Numbered from the stretch's first letter, positions 1 to 8,637 are shown. The stretch: 64,000 bases of DNA from JAWXVD01 sp044425705 (GCA_044425705.1 JAWXVD010000005.1:1-64000), one strand, 5' to 3'. Translations and numbers: made by a program. Notes: generated from the sequence alone by a model not told the origin.

Positions 1-591
1 GGTTTAGCTGTTGTTTATGTTGGTGCATCAGGGGCAATAGGAAATTTGCTAGATGAAAATGCTAATTCATTATTGTTTATTATCAGTTTGGCAGTGGGTA
101 CTTTAATTGGTGAATGGATAGATATTGAAAAAAGATTGGGAATGCTTGGGGATTTTATTGAAAAGAAAATGAGTAATACAACTTCCGATATTTCATTAGG
201 TTTCGTCACCGCTAGTTTAATCTATTGTGTTGGAACTATGGCCATTTTAGGATCTATTGAAAGTGGGATTCAAAATAATCATTCTATTTTATATGCGAAA
301 AGTATATTGGATGGTGTTTTATCTATTGTTTTAGCATCTACACTTGGAATTGGTGTCATGTTCTCAGCAGTATCTATTCTAGTGTATCAGGGAAGCATTA
401 CTCTGTGTGCAGTGGCATTACAACCTTATATTACAAATGACATGATGCGAGAAATGGGTATTGTAGGGGGGATTTTAATTTCAGTTATAGGATTAAATCT
501 TCTAGGGATCACAAAAATCAAGGTAGGGAATATGCTTCCAGCTATTTTTATACCTGTTGTATATTATGTTGTAAAAGGAATGATATTGTAA
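1..591 (+). CDS. DUF554 family membrane protein (5' end cut off)
   Basis: The reading frame is open from the first base and ends at TAA 589-591, so the N-terminus lies outside the window; 196 residues are visible. Inside the frame a TTG at 46 could start translation, but the residues before it (GLAVVYVGASGAIGN) continue the DUF554 fold, so I treat the gene as truncated. It has several hydrophobic segments, short GxxxG-rich helices and the LAVGTLIGEWIDIEKRL stretch typical of this family. DUF554 proteins (YdfK-like) are predicted integral membrane proteins of about 230 residues, so some 30-40 residues are missing. Function and substrate are unknown; a transport role is only a guess. Confidence 0.85.
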   Translation, partial: GLAVVYVGASGAIGNLLDENANSLLFIISLAVGTLIGEWIDIEKRLGMLGDFIEKKMSNTTSDISLGFVTASLIYCVGTMAILGSIESGIQNNHSILYAKSILDGVLSIVLASTLGIGVMFSAVSILVYQGSITLCAVALQPYITNDMMREMGIVGGILISVIGLNLLGITKIKVGNMLPAIFIPVVYYVVKGMIL

Positions 592-652
592 TGATTCAAA
601 AACTTTCTGAATAATTACATTCAAATGATAAAAAGGGGTGGGGGAACAAAAG

Positions 653-1567
653 ATGAAACATATATTTATAATTAATCCAATAGCAGGGGCGAAGGATATT
701 AGCGCCACATTAATACCACAGATTAAAGCATTAAAAGATATTGATTATCGGATTGAAATGACAGAGTATGTAGGTCATGCACGAGAGATAGCCAGAAAAT
801 ATGCTAGTACATACGAAGAAATAAGAATTTATGCTTGTGGTGGAGATGGTACGTTAAATGAAGTGATTATTGGTTCTTATGGGTATCCACAGGTGGAAAT
901 TGCCTGTGTTCCATGTGGTAGCGGTAATGATTTTATTAAAGTCTTCGGAAAAAGAGAGGATTTTTTTAACCTAGAACAATTAGTGTTAGGAAAATCTATA
1001 GAAGTAGATATTATGAAGGTAAATGATAAAATGTCTGCATCTATTTGTTCTGTAGGATTTGATGCTAATGTAGCATATGGAATTAAAAAATATAAGAGAA
1101 TCCCCTTATTAGGCGGGAGAATGGCCTATAATATGTCGGTAATTGAGAACTACTTTAAACCACTAGGTACATATTTAGAAATAGAAGTGGATGGAAAACA
1201 ATACCACGGTGATTATTTATTGTTATGTGTTGCCAACGGAACTACTTATGGTGGTGGATTTAAAAGTGCTCCAATGGCGAAAGTAAATGATGGTATTATT
1301 GATATCGTTCTTGTAAAGAAAATTAATCGTTTGTTCATTTTAAAATTAATCGCAAAATATGCTACAGGAAATCATATTATCAATGAAGAAGTGATACCAG
1401 CTTTCAAACCTTATATGACTTATATAAAAGGAGAGCGTATACGTATCAATAGTTCCAAAGACTTTACTTTAAATATTGACGGTGAATGTGAAAAAATCAA
1501 TTCGTTAGCCATTGAAATTTTGAAGAAAGAAATGAAATTTGTTTTGCCACAGGGGATGGTCTATTAA
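653..1567 (+). CDS. Diacylglycerol kinase (DagK/YegS-like) family lipid kinase
   Basis: The 304-residue protein carries the nucleotide-binding signature GGDGTLNEV at about residues 63-71, followed by PCGSGNDF, both hallmarks of the diacylglycerol/sphingosine kinase catalytic domain. Family members phosphorylate membrane lipids such as diacylglycerol, or undecaprenol-like substrates, with ATP at the cytoplasmic membrane face. I chose ATG 653, preceded by GGGGTGGGGG about 8 nt upstream; an in-frame GTG at 638 lies inside that ribosome binding site and is unlikely to be the start. The C-terminal half has the beta-rich FTLNIDGE segment expected in the family. It stands between a DUF554 gene and topB, with no operon logic. 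The exact lipid substrate cannot be read from the sequence. Confidence 0.88.
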   Translation: MKHIFIINPIAGAKDISATLIPQIKALKDIDYRIEMTEYVGHAREIARKYASTYEEIRIYACGGDGTLNEVIIGSYGYPQVEIACVPCGSGNDFIKVFGKREDFFNLEQLVLGKSIEVDIMKVNDKMSASICSVGFDANVAYGIKKYKRIPLLGGRMAYNMSVIENYFKPLGTYLEIEVDGKQYHGDYLLLCVANGTTYGGGFKSAPMAKVNDGIIDIVLVKKINRLFILKLIAKYATGNHIINEEVIPAFKPYMTYIKGERIRINSSKDFTLNIDGECEKINSLAIEILKKEMKFVLPQGMVY

Positions 1568-1583
1568 GGAAGTAGTAGGTTGA

Positions 1584-1638
1584 TAAGGCGTCTGTGATTT
1601 CGCTCTTGCAAGTAAGTGAAATCACTGGACTTAAACAT
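1584..1638 (+). repeat. Family A hairpin repeat, copy 1
   Basis: A stretch reading GCGTCTGTGATTTC followed by CTTGCAAGTAAG and GTGAAATCAC-TGGACTTAAA matches the second hairpin and tail of a repeat seen again near 25.2, 36.2 and 46.2 kb. The stem GTGATTTC/GAAATCAC is preserved. It fills most of the gap between the lipid kinase and topB. The first hairpin of the full element is missing here. Confidence 0.75.
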
Positions 1639-1660
1639 CTGAAAGTGATATAGGAGTTAC

Positions 1661-3733
1661 ATGGGAAAAAGTTTATTTATAACAGAAAAGCCAAGCGTTG
1701 CAAGAGAATTTGCAAAGGCTTTGGGTTACAATATGAGAAATTCCAATGGATATTTGGAATCAGAGGAAGCAATTATTACATGGTGTGTAGGTCATTTGGT
1801 AACGATGAGTTATCCAGATGCATATGATCCAGCTTTAAAAAGATGGAGTCTTGATACATTGCCATTTATTCCAGAAACATATAAATATGAGATTATCGAA
1901 AATGTAAGAAAGCAATTTGAGATTGTCAAATCATTATTTAATAGGCCAGACATTGATGTAATTTATAATGCAGGTGACTCGGGACGCGAGGGGGAATATA
2001 TTCAAAGATTAGTGTTACAGATGGCAGGATATCATAAAAATGTAGCCTTGAAACGAATTTGGATTGATTCTCAAACAGAAGATGAAATTAGAAGAGGAAT
2101 CAAAGAAGCAAAAGATATGTCGGCTTATGATAATTTAAGCAATGCAGCTTATCTACGTGCCAAAGAAGATTATTTGATGGGGATTAATTTTTCCAGAGTT
2201 CTTTCTTTAAAATATAGTTGGCCAGTGAAAGAATATTTGAAGTTGGATCGTGCTGTTATCTCAGTAGGACGCGTGATGACTTGTGTACAAGGAATGGTGG
2301 TCAATCGAGAACGTGAAATTAGGAATTTTACAAAAACTCCATTTTACCGTGTGATCGGTACACAAAATATCAAGGAGCAAAATATAGACGGGGAGTGGAA
2401 AGCGGTGACAGGTTCTGCTTACTTTGAATCCCCATTATTATACAAAGAAAATGGTTTTAAAAAGATAGAAGATGCAAAAGAATTGATTACCTATTTAGAG
2501 ACTACTAGCCAAACGGAAACTGGCAAGATTGGAATTTTAGATAAGATAGAAAAGAAAAAAGAGGTAAAAAATCCGCCACTTTTATATAATTTAGCAGAGT
2601 TGCAAAATGATTGTTCTAAATTTTTCAAAATTAGTCCAGATGAAACTTTGCGGATTGTCCAAGAATTATATGAAAAGAAAATGACCACCTATCCTAGAAC
2701 AGATGCTAGAGTACTATCTACGGCAGTGGCAAAAGAAATTTATAAAAATATTAATGGACTAAAGAATTTTCAAGTAGTAGCACCTTTTGTAGAGGAAATA
2801 TTGAAAGGAAATGCTTATAAAAATATTGCAAAAACTAGATACGTAAATGATAAGCAAATCACAGACCATTATGCCATTATTCCAACGGGTCAAGGAATGA
2901 ATAATTTATATAATTTATCGCCCTCTGCTAGTAAGGTATATGAAATTATAGCAAGACGTTTTCTTAGTATTTTTTATCCGGCGGCTGTCTACCAAAAGAT
3001 AACATTAACCACAGCCATCGGTACAGAAAAATTATTCTCTAATTTTAAGGCATTAAAAGAGGAAGGATATTTAAAAGTGATTCAATATTCTTTTGCCAAG
3101 AAAAAAGAAAATGGTGCCAACGATAGTAAGACTGAAAATGAATCAGTGTCAGGAGAAATCCAAGGGCAGAAGGAAGAACAAAGTCAAGATTCCTCATGTG
3201 ATGCTTCCATGCTAGATATTTTAGTCACTTTAAAAAAGGGGCAAGAAATTGAAATTTCTGAATTCAATATAAAAGAAGGAGAAACATCACCTCCCAAAAG
3301 ATATAATTCAGGTAGTATTATTCTTGCTATGGAAAACGCAGGGCAATTGATTGAAGACGAAGAATTACGTTCACAAATTAAGGGTAGCGGTATCGGAACC
3401 TCTGCCACAAGAGCTGAAATCTTAAAGAAACTTGTAGGAAATGGGTATTTGGCATTAAATAAAAAAACACAAATTATTACACCCACGCAATTAGGTGAAA
3501 TGATATTCGAAGTAGTAGATCAATCTATTAAGCCTTTATTGGATCCTGCCTTAACAGCCAGTTGGGAAAAAGGACTAACATTGGTCTCAGAAGGAAATAT
3601 CAGTACTGATGAATATATGGAGAAATTAAATGGATTTGTTACAAGACGTACTATGCATGTAAAGGGTCAGTACAGTGGACAACAGATGACACAGCGTTTT
3701 CATCAGATTGCTACGTATTATAAGAAGAAATAG
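1661..3733 (+). CDS. topB: DNA topoisomerase III
   Basis: A type IA topoisomerase of 690 residues. The N-terminal TOPRIM domain opens with SLFITEKPSVAREFA and has the acidic AGDSGREGE motif at about residues 104-112. The catalytic tyrosine is Y344 in TTYPRTDAR, and the later GSGIGTSATRAEI motif is typical of topoisomerases I and III. The enzyme relaxes or decatenates DNA by single-strand passage with RecQ-type partners. The C-terminus ends soon after the core and shows no CxxC zinc ribbons, as in many Firmicute TopB proteins. A Lys/Glu/Ser-rich insertion (about residues 485-515) interrupts domain II or IV. The ATG at 1661 follows TAGGAG. A terminator follows at about 3768-3799. Confidence 0.95.
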   Translation: MGKSLFITEKPSVAREFAKALGYNMRNSNGYLESEEAIITWCVGHLVTMSYPDAYDPALKRWSLDTLPFIPETYKYEIIENVRKQFEIVKSLFNRPDIDVIYNAGDSGREGEYIQRLVLQMAGYHKNVALKRIWIDSQTEDEIRRGIKEAKDMSAYDNLSNAAYLRAKEDYLMGINFSRVLSLKYSWPVKEYLKLDRAVISVGRVMTCVQGMVVNREREIRNFTKTPFYRVIGTQNIKEQNIDGEWKAVTGSAYFESPLLYKENGFKKIEDAKELITYLETTSQTETGKIGILDKIEKKKEVKNPPLLYNLAELQNDCSKFFKISPDETLRIVQELYEKKMTTYPRTDARVLSTAVAKEIYKNINGLKNFQVVAPFVEEILKGNAYKNIAKTRYVNDKQITDHYAIIPTGQGMNNLYNLSPSASKVYEIIARRFLSIFYPAAVYQKITLTTAIGTEKLFSNFKALKEEGYLKVIQYSFAKKKENGANDSKTENESVSGEIQGQKEEQSQDSSCDASMLDILVTLKKGQEIEISEFNIKEGETSPPKRYNSGSIILAMENAGQLIEDEELRSQIKGSGIGTSATRAEILKKLVGNGYLALNKKTQIITPTQLGEMIFEVVDQSIKPLLDPALTASWEKGLTLVSEGNISTDEYMEKLNGFVTRRTMHVKGQYSGQQMTQRFHQIATYYKKK

Positions 3734-3767
3734 TATTGATGTTTACAGGTGATATTGAATCAATCAT

Positions 3768-3799
3768 AAAAATCTCATTACTTTTGTAATGGGATTTTT
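3768..3799 (+). terminator. Terminator after topB
   Basis: AAAAATCTCATTAC pairs with GTAATGGGATTTTT around a TTTT loop, giving a 14-position stem with one G-T and a run of T. It lies 35 nt past the topB stop. The following bases (ATTACTGTTCACA) resemble one end of the family C repeats near 52.5 and 57.1 kb, so this may be a relic of that element acting as terminator. Confidence 0.75.
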
Positions 3800-3868
3800 A
3801 TTACTGTTCACATAGCGTTATGCATTTAGTGTATAGTCCATATGCAAATGATGAATTTTTATTATCTA

Positions 3869-3897
3869 TTGACAAATAGTATGCATTCATATATTAT
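3869..3897 (+). promoter_or_regulatory. Sigma-A promoter for eno
   Basis: TTGACA (3869-3874) and TATTAT (3892-3897) are separated by exactly 17 nt. It is the best promoter in the 370-nt gap between topB and eno and would give a 5' leader of about 200 nt. The rest of that leader holds a decayed family A-like stretch (about 3977-4033) and the eno ribosome binding site; I see no riboswitch. Confidence 0.75.
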
Positions 3898-3976
3898 TGA
3901 GTTAGACGATGCTAACACAATTTATGCATGTGTAACTTATTATCATGTATGAACAGAGCTATGTAAGGAAATAATC

Positions 3977-4033
3977 TAAGAAGGTAAGTTTCTGATTTCA
4001 TCCTTATAAACTAACAAAATCATGAAACTTAAA
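3977..4033 (+). repeat. Decayed family A repeat in the eno leader
   Basis: TTTCTGATTTCATCCTT, then AAAATCATGAAACTTAAA, aligns loosely to the second hairpin and tail of family A (GTGATTTCACCCTT ... GTGAAATCACTGGACTTAAA). Several substitutions break the stem. The match is suggestive rather than firm. Confidence 0.4.
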
Positions 4034-4104
4034 AATGTATTCTCATAAATCTATGTTTCAAAGATTCAAAGAGAGCATCAAACAGACAAGGAGAAAATAA
4101 AAGT

Positions 4105-5412
4105 ATGTCAATTATTACAAACGTATATGCACGTGAAGTGATGGATTCACGCGGAAATCCAACAGTAGAAGTAGAAGTAACAACACAAAGTGGTGCTTTT
4201 GGACGAGCAATCGTACCATCAGGTGCTAGCACAGGTGAAAGAGAAGCACTTGAATTGAGAGATGGTGATAAATCACGTTTCTTAGGAAAAGGTGTTTTGA
4301 AAGCTGTATCTAATGTAAATGAAAAGATTGCAGAAGCAATTATTGGAATGGATGTTACAGATCAAAATGGTGTTGATCAAAAGATGTTTGATTTAGACGG
4401 TACAAAAGATAAATCTAACTTAGGAGCAAACGCAGTGTTAGGTGTTTCTATGGCAACAGCTATTGCAGCAAGTGATTATTATGGAATGCCACTTTACAAA
4501 TATTTAGGTGGATTTAATGGCAAAACATTACCAGTGCCAATGATGAATGTTGTGAACGGTGGAAGTCATGCAGATTCTACTGTAGATTTCCAAGAATTTA
4601 TGATTATGCCAGTTGGTGCAAAAGATATCAACGAAGCAATTAGAATGGGTGCTGAAACCTTCCATAATTTAAGAAATGTGTTAAAAGCCAAAGGTTATAA
4701 CACTAATGTAGGTGATGAAGGTGGATTTGCTCCATCTTGTGAAGATGGAAACGAGGAACCATTACAATTAATCGTAGAAGCAATTAAAGCAGCTGGATAT
4801 AATCCTTCAAAAGATGGAAAACCAGGTGATATTGCCATTGCCATGGACGTAGCAGCAAGTGAATTCCATAATGCAGAAACAGGTATGTATGAACTTGCAA
4901 AATCTGGTGGTGGATCAAAAACAACAGAAGAAATGGTAGATCTTCTTGCTGGATGGGTTGAAAAATATCCAATTATTTCTATTGAAGATGGTCTAGGGGA
5001 AAGAGACTGGGATGGATGGAAATTATTAACAGACCGTATTGGAGATAAAGTACAATTAGTTGGAGATGATTTATTCGTAACAAATCCTAGTATTTTAAAA
5101 GAAGGAATTGAAAAAGGAATTGCAAATTCAATTTTAATCAAAGTAAATCAGATTGGAAGTTTAACAGAAACCTTTGATGCAATGCAAATGGCAAAAGAAG
5201 CTGGATATACATGTGTCGTTTCTCATCGTTCGGGTGAAACAGAAGATACAACCATTGCTGATATTGCAGTTGGTTTTAATGCTGGACAAATCAAAACTGG
5301 TTCTATGTCTAGAACAGATCGTATTGCAAAATATAACCAATTAATCAGAATTCAAGATGAACTTGGTGAAATTGCAGAATATAAAGGTAGAGATGCATTT
5401 TATAATATCTAA
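4105..5412 (+). CDS. eno: Enolase (phosphopyruvate hydratase)
   Basis: Converts 2-phosphoglycerate to phosphoenolpyruvate in glycolysis. The 435-residue length is normal. It carries the family motifs YAREVMDSRGNPTVEVEV at the N-terminus, GGSHAD, the metal-binding DVAASEF and EDGLGERDW regions, the catalytic lysine context LIKVNQIGSLTET, and SHRSGETEDTTIAD. The ATG follows AAGGAG with good spacing. It is a single-gene unit with its own promoter at 3869 and a terminator-like hairpin after the stop. Codon use is strongly biased to common codons, as expected for a highly expressed gene. Confidence 0.98.
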   Translation: MSIITNVYAREVMDSRGNPTVEVEVTTQSGAFGRAIVPSGASTGEREALELRDGDKSRFLGKGVLKAVSNVNEKIAEAIIGMDVTDQNGVDQKMFDLDGTKDKSNLGANAVLGVSMATAIAASDYYGMPLYKYLGGFNGKTLPVPMMNVVNGGSHADSTVDFQEFMIMPVGAKDINEAIRMGAETFHNLRNVLKAKGYNTNVGDEGGFAPSCEDGNEEPLQLIVEAIKAAGYNPSKDGKPGDIAIAMDVAASEFHNAETGMYELAKSGGGSKTTEEMVDLLAGWVEKYPIISIEDGLGERDWDGWKLLTDRIGDKVQLVGDDLFVTNPSILKEGIEKGIANSILIKVNQIGSLTETFDAMQMAKEAGYTCVVSHRSGETEDTTIADIAVGFNAGQIKTGSMSRTDRIAKYNQLIRIQDELGEIAEYKGRDAFYNI

Positions 5413-5480
5413 TCATATAAAGATTGTAATCCTTGCATAAAAATAGAATAATTTTTTTCATAATGAAATATATTACGTAT

Positions 5481-5539
5481 AAAAATCAGTTGGAGTCATA
5501 TATCGTTACAGTTGTAATGGATGGCACTAGCTGATTTTT
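5481..5539 (+). terminator. Probable eno terminator
   Basis: AAAAATCAG at 5481 pairs with CTGATTTTT at 5531-5539 across a long loop that itself holds GTTACAGTTGTAAT. A T-run ends the second arm. The loop is long for an intrinsic terminator, so confidence is moderate. Confidence 0.55.
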
Positions 5540-5553
5540 GTAGTTACAGATTA

Positions 5554-5587
5554 AATAGTTGCAGTTGATACTTGACCTGTAACTATT
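5554..5587. repeat. Family B palindrome (diverged)
   Basis: AATAGTTGCAG pairs with CCTGTAACTATT around TTGATACTTGA. The arms resemble the GTTACAG/CTGTAAC stem repeated at 19.76, 38.6, 52.37 and 57.17 kb. Confidence 0.5.
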
Positions 5588-5662
5588 TAAGCATCTATCA
5601 TTTTCATAGGAACCATACAATAACATGAAATATGACTTTAAAATTCACTGCTACAATTTTCA

Positions 5663-5691
5663 TTGTAATGTGTATAAAGTAATGTTATAAT
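5663..5691 (+). promoter_or_regulatory. Promoter for the beta-helix gene at 5809
   Basis: TTGTAA (5663-5668), 17 nt, then TATAAT (5686-5691) preceded by TGT, making an extended -10. The leader of about 110 nt contains two small perfect hairpins, CCAAAT/ATTTGG (about 5751-5768) and AGCG/CGCT (about 5781-5792), just before the GGAGG site. The rest of the 395-nt gap holds only the eno terminator and a family B palindrome. Confidence 0.65.
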
Positions 5692-5808
5692 TTTACTCGT
5701 ATTATAGATTAGAAACGTATAGATGAGAGGTAAATACTGCTTATCCTAGATCCAAATTTGATATTTGGCTCAGGTTACTCAGCGTAAACGCTTCCAAATG
5801 GAGGAAAC

Positions 5809-6474
5809 ATGAAAAATTTAAAAATTAATGAATTATATGATTTAACAGAAACTATTGCAACAGAACTTTTTGACGGAAAAGATTATCCTTGGGAAGTATT
5901 AAGTGAAATTAAGGACTTTATTATACAATTAGGTAATACATTGTCATCAGAAAAATTTGACAAAATTGCAGATAATGTGTGGGTAGCAAAATCGGCAAGT
6001 GTTGCTCCAACAGCATATATCAATGGTCCAGCTATTATTGATGAAGAAGCAGAAGTTCGCCACTGTGCTTTTATTCGTGGTAATGCAATTGTAGGAAAAG
6101 GCGCAGTAGTAGGTAATTCTACAGAATTAAAAAATGTAGTTTTATTTAATAAAGTACAGGTGCCTCACTATAATTATGTGGGTGATAGCATTCTTGGTTT
6201 TAAAGCTCATATGGGAGCTGGATCTATCACATCTAATGTAAAAAGTGATAAAACATTGGTGGTCGCAAAAGGTGAAAACGACAGTATAGAAACAGGATTA
6301 AAGAAATTTGGTGCTATGTTAGGAGACAATGTAGAAGTTGGTTGTAACTCTGTTTTGAATCCAGGAACTGTTATTGGACGTAATTCTAATATTTATCCAA
6401 CTTCCATGGTAAGAGGTTTTGTACCTGCAAATAGTATTTATAAGATTGCAACAGAAATCACACCTAAAAATTAG
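5809..6474 (+). CDS. Left-handed beta-helix (hexapeptide-repeat) acyltransferase-like protein
   Basis: The 221-residue protein has an N-terminal helical part (about 1-60) followed by imperfect hexapeptide repeats such as AYINGPAIIDEEAEVRHCAF and IVGKGAVVGNSTEL, then NVEVGCNSVLNPGTVIGRNS and IYPTSMVRGFVPANSI. This is the fold of the GlmU C-terminal domain and sugar acyltransferases. Homologues are often labelled UDP-N-acetylglucosamine pyrophosphorylase, but no nucleotidyltransferase GxGTRM motif is present, so that activity is not supported. It probably acts on a sugar nucleotide or is a regulatory beta-helix protein. The ATG follows ATGGAGGAAAC. It is transcribed alone. Confidence 0.75.
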   Translation: MKNLKINELYDLTETIATELFDGKDYPWEVLSEIKDFIIQLGNTLSSEKFDKIADNVWVAKSASVAPTAYINGPAIIDEEAEVRHCAFIRGNAIVGKGAVVGNSTELKNVVLFNKVQVPHYNYVGDSILGFKAHMGAGSITSNVKSDKTLVVAKGENDSIETGLKKFGAMLGDNVEVGCNSVLNPGTVIGRNSNIYPTSMVRGFVPANSIYKIATEITPKN

Positions 6475-6510
6475 TAAAAATTAACTATAAAAATTATTGG
6501 TATATTCTTT

Positions 6511-6530
6511 AATTAGTTAAAACTAACTTA
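6511..6530. promoter_or_regulatory. Operator-like palindrome 1 (TTAGTT-AA-AACTAA)
   Basis: The inverted repeat TTAGTTAAAACTAA sits at 6513-6526 and overlaps the 5' edge of the predicted -35 region. A near-identical copy lies 43 nt downstream. The shape resembles binding sites of DtxR-family metal-dependent repressors (TTAGGYTAGNCTAACCTAA), which is only an analogy. Confidence 0.5.
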
Positions 6531-6556
6531 ATAAGCTGATGCTTATGGCGTATAAT
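6528..6556 (+). promoter_or_regulatory. Promoter for the NifU-like/GGGtGRT unit
   Basis: TTAATA (6528-6533), 17 nt, TATAAT (6551-6556). The two flanking palindromes overlap the -35 and -10 elements. The predicted leader is about 280 nt and contains a perfect hairpin ATTCAGCC-AAT-GGCTGAAT (6687-6705) and a second inverted repeat GCTATAG/CTATAGC (about 6764-6790). Nothing else is seen in the 366-nt gap. Confidence 0.55.
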
Positions 6557-6573
6557 TAGTCTAAACTAACTAA
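6554..6573. promoter_or_regulatory. Operator-like palindrome 2 (TTAGT-CTAA-ACTAA)
   Basis: AATTAGTCTAAACTAACTAA differs from palindrome 1 at only a few positions and overlaps the last bases of the -10 hexamer. Spacing between the two centres is about four helical turns, as expected for cooperative repressor binding. Confidence 0.5.
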
Positions 6574-6841
6574 AAAAATGACAAATATAGATAAAAAAGA
6601 CTAGATTTTTCCTTTCATTTATGAGAAAATAATGTGTGCTATGATAATTAAATATCAATCTAATAGATGTTTATGTATTGTTGCATATTCAGCCAATGGC
6701 TGAATAGACACAAAAATGATATATTAATGCAGAAATCTTATTTAATTTTAATGGTTTCTGTACTGCTATAGTGTGATTTCGAGCTATAGCGTTTAATATA
6801 AAGTGTTTCATAATAGCTTATATATTGAAAGGAGATTTCAC

Positions 6842-7534
6842 ATGATTTATTCACATGAAGTAGAACAAATGTGTACTGTAGCACAGGGCGTTAATCACGG
6901 TTGTGCTCCAATCCCAGAAGAAGGAAATTGGGTAAAAGCAAAAGAAGTAAAAGATATTTCAGGTTTAACACACGGTATTGGTTGGTGTGCGCCACAACAA
7001 GGTGCCTGTAAGTTAACTCTTAACGTTAAAGAAGGTATCATCCAAGAAGCATTAGTAGAAACTATTGGATGTTCAGGTATGACTCACTCAGCAGCTATGG
7101 CTTCTGAAATTTTACCAGGTAGAACACTTCTCGAAGCATTAAATACTGACTTAGTTTGTGATGCTATCAACACAGCTATGAGAGAATTATTCTTACAAAT
7201 CGTTTACGGACGTACTCAAAGTGCTTTCTCTGAAGGCGGACTTCCAATCGGAGCTGGTCTTGAAGATTTAGGAAAAGGACTCCGTTCACAAGTTGGTACA
7301 ATGTACGGAACTCTTGCAAAAGGTCCTCGTTACCTTGAAATGGCTGAAGGCTATGTAACAGGAATCGCATTAGATGCAGATGATCAAATCATTGGTTACA
7401 AATTCGTAAGTCTTGGAAAAATGACAGACTTTATGAAAAAAGGCGATGATGCTAATACAGCTTATGAAAAAGCTTGCGGTCAATACGGACGTGTTGATGA
7501 TGCAGTTAAAATTATCGATCCAAGATGTGAATAG
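6842..7534 (+). CDS. NifU/IscU-like iron-sulfur cluster scaffold protein
   Basis: The 230-residue protein contains the scaffold-type motif IGCSGMTHSAAMASEILPG at about residues 75-93, comparable to the GCxxAxAS region of NifU/IscU. More cysteines lie at WCAPQQGAC (about 49-56), near the N-terminus (MCTVAQGVNHGC) and at the very end (ACGQYG, RCE). It is longer than ordinary IscU. Scaffold proteins hold nascent Fe-S clusters for transfer. I chose ATG 6842, preceded by AAAGGAGATTTCAC; in-frame upstream codons to 6803 lack a binding site. It is followed at 92 nt by the GGGtGRT gene, a pairing common in Clostridia, which suggests joint action. The exact function is unproven. Confidence 0.8.
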   Translation: MIYSHEVEQMCTVAQGVNHGCAPIPEEGNWVKAKEVKDISGLTHGIGWCAPQQGACKLTLNVKEGIIQEALVETIGCSGMTHSAAMASEILPGRTLLEALNTDLVCDAINTAMRELFLQIVYGRTQSAFSEGGLPIGAGLEDLGKGLRSQVGTMYGTLAKGPRYLEMAEGYVTGIALDADDQIIGYKFVSLGKMTDFMKKGDDANTAYEKACGQYGRVDDAVKIIDPRCE

Positions 7535-7535
7535 T

Positions 7536-7604
7536 GCGAAAATCTTAGATTTTCACACTTCTGTGAGAACGAGATTGATATTAATGAGTCTCGAGTTACT
7601 CGAG
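7536..7604 (+). other. Two hairpins between the scaffold gene and the GGGtGRT gene
   Basis: GAAAATC-TTA-GATTTTC (about 7538-7555, flanked by GTGC and ACAC) and CTCGAG-TTA-CTCGAG (7590-7604) lie in the 92-nt spacer, the second ending 12 nt before the GGAGG of the next gene. They could modulate mRNA processing or relative expression. No T-run follows, so neither is a terminator. Confidence 0.5.
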
Positions 7605-7626
7605 CCAAGAAGGAGGACAAATTAAA

Positions 7627-8637
7627 ATGGCTTTATTTGAATCATATGAAAGACGTATTAAACAAATAGAAGAAGTATTACAAAGTTATGGTATTGCTTC
7701 AATTGAAGAAGCAGAAGCAGTAACAAAAGCAGCTGGTCTTGATGTTTATCACCAAGTTGAAAATATCCAACCAATCTGTTTTGAAAATGCAAAATGGGCA
7801 TACATCGTAGGTGCTGCTATCGCTATTAAAAAAGACTGTAGAAAAGCTGCTGACGCTGCTGCAGCAATTGGAGAAGGTATCCAAGCATTCTGTATTCCAG
7901 GTTCTGTTGCAGATCAACGTAAAGTTGGTTTAGGACATGGTAACTTAGGAAAAATGTTATTAGAAGAAGAAACACAGTGTTTCGCATTCTTAGCTGGTCA
8001 CGAATCATTCGCTGCTGCTGAAGGTGCTATCGGTATCGCAGAAAAAGCAAACAAAGTTCGTAAAGAGCCTTTACGCGTTATCTTAAATGGTCTTGGAAAA
8101 GATGCTGCACAAGTAATTTCTAGAATCAATGGATTTACATTCGTTGAAACTAAAATGGATTACTACACAGGACACGTAGAAGAAGTTTCTCGTACAGCTT
8201 ACTCTACAGGACTTCGTGCAAAAGTTAATTGCTATGGTGCTGATGATGTAACAGAAGGTGTTTCTATCATGCACAAAGAAGGCGTTGATGTTTCTATCAC
8301 AGGTAACTCAACTAACCCAACTAGATTCCAACATCCTGTTGCTGGTACATACAAAAAAGAATGTATCGAACAAGGTAAAAAATATTTCTCAGTAGCTTCT
8401 GGTGGTGGTACAGGACGTACACTTCACCCAGATAATATGGCAGCTGGTCCTGCTTCTTATGGTATGACAGATACTATGGGACGTATGCATTCAGATGCAC
8501 AATTCGCTGGTTCTTCATCAGTTCCTGCTCACGTTGAAATGATGGGACTTATCGGTGCTGGAAACAACCCAATGGTTGGTATGACAGTAGCTGTAGCTGT
8601 TGCGATTCAAGAAGCAGCAGACGCTGGTAAATTCTAA
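7627..8637 (+). CDS. GGGtGRT protein (family of unknown function)
   Basis: A 336-residue protein bearing the family-defining motif GGGTGRT at residues 259-265, followed by LHPDNMAAGPASYG. The N-terminal half is Ala-rich and helical (AAIAIKKDCRKAADAAAAIGEG). The motif and the Ala/Gly-rich segments (GLIGAGNNPMVGMTVAVAVAIQEAADAG) suggest a phosphate- or nucleotide-binding enzyme fold, but no activity is established for the family. The ATG follows GAAGGAGGACAAATTAAA, a very strong site, and codon use is highly optimised, suggesting abundant protein. It is preceded by the NifU-like scaffold gene, so a role in Fe-S or metal metabolism is inferred from context only. Confidence 0.85.
   Translation: MALFESYERRIKQIEEVLQSYGIASIEEAEAVTKAAGLDVYHQVENIQPICFENAKWAYIVGAAIAIKKDCRKAADAAAAIGEGIQAFCIPGSVADQRKVGLGHGNLGKMLLEEETQCFAFLAGHESFAAAEGAIGIAEKANKVRKEPLRVILNGLGKDAAQVISRINGFTFVETKMDYYTGHVEEVSRTAYSTGLRAKVNCYGADDVTEGVSIMHKEGVDVSITGNSTNPTRFQHPVAGTYKKECIEQGKKYFSVASGGGTGRTLHPDNMAAGPASYGMTDTMGRMHSDAQFAGSSSVPAHVEMMGLIGAGNNPMVGMTVAVAVAIQEAADAGKF

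Noticed and set aside
4695..5141. Antisense reading frame of 148 codons in eno
   Set aside because: It is a shadow of the highly codon-biased enolase frame and has no start site signal.
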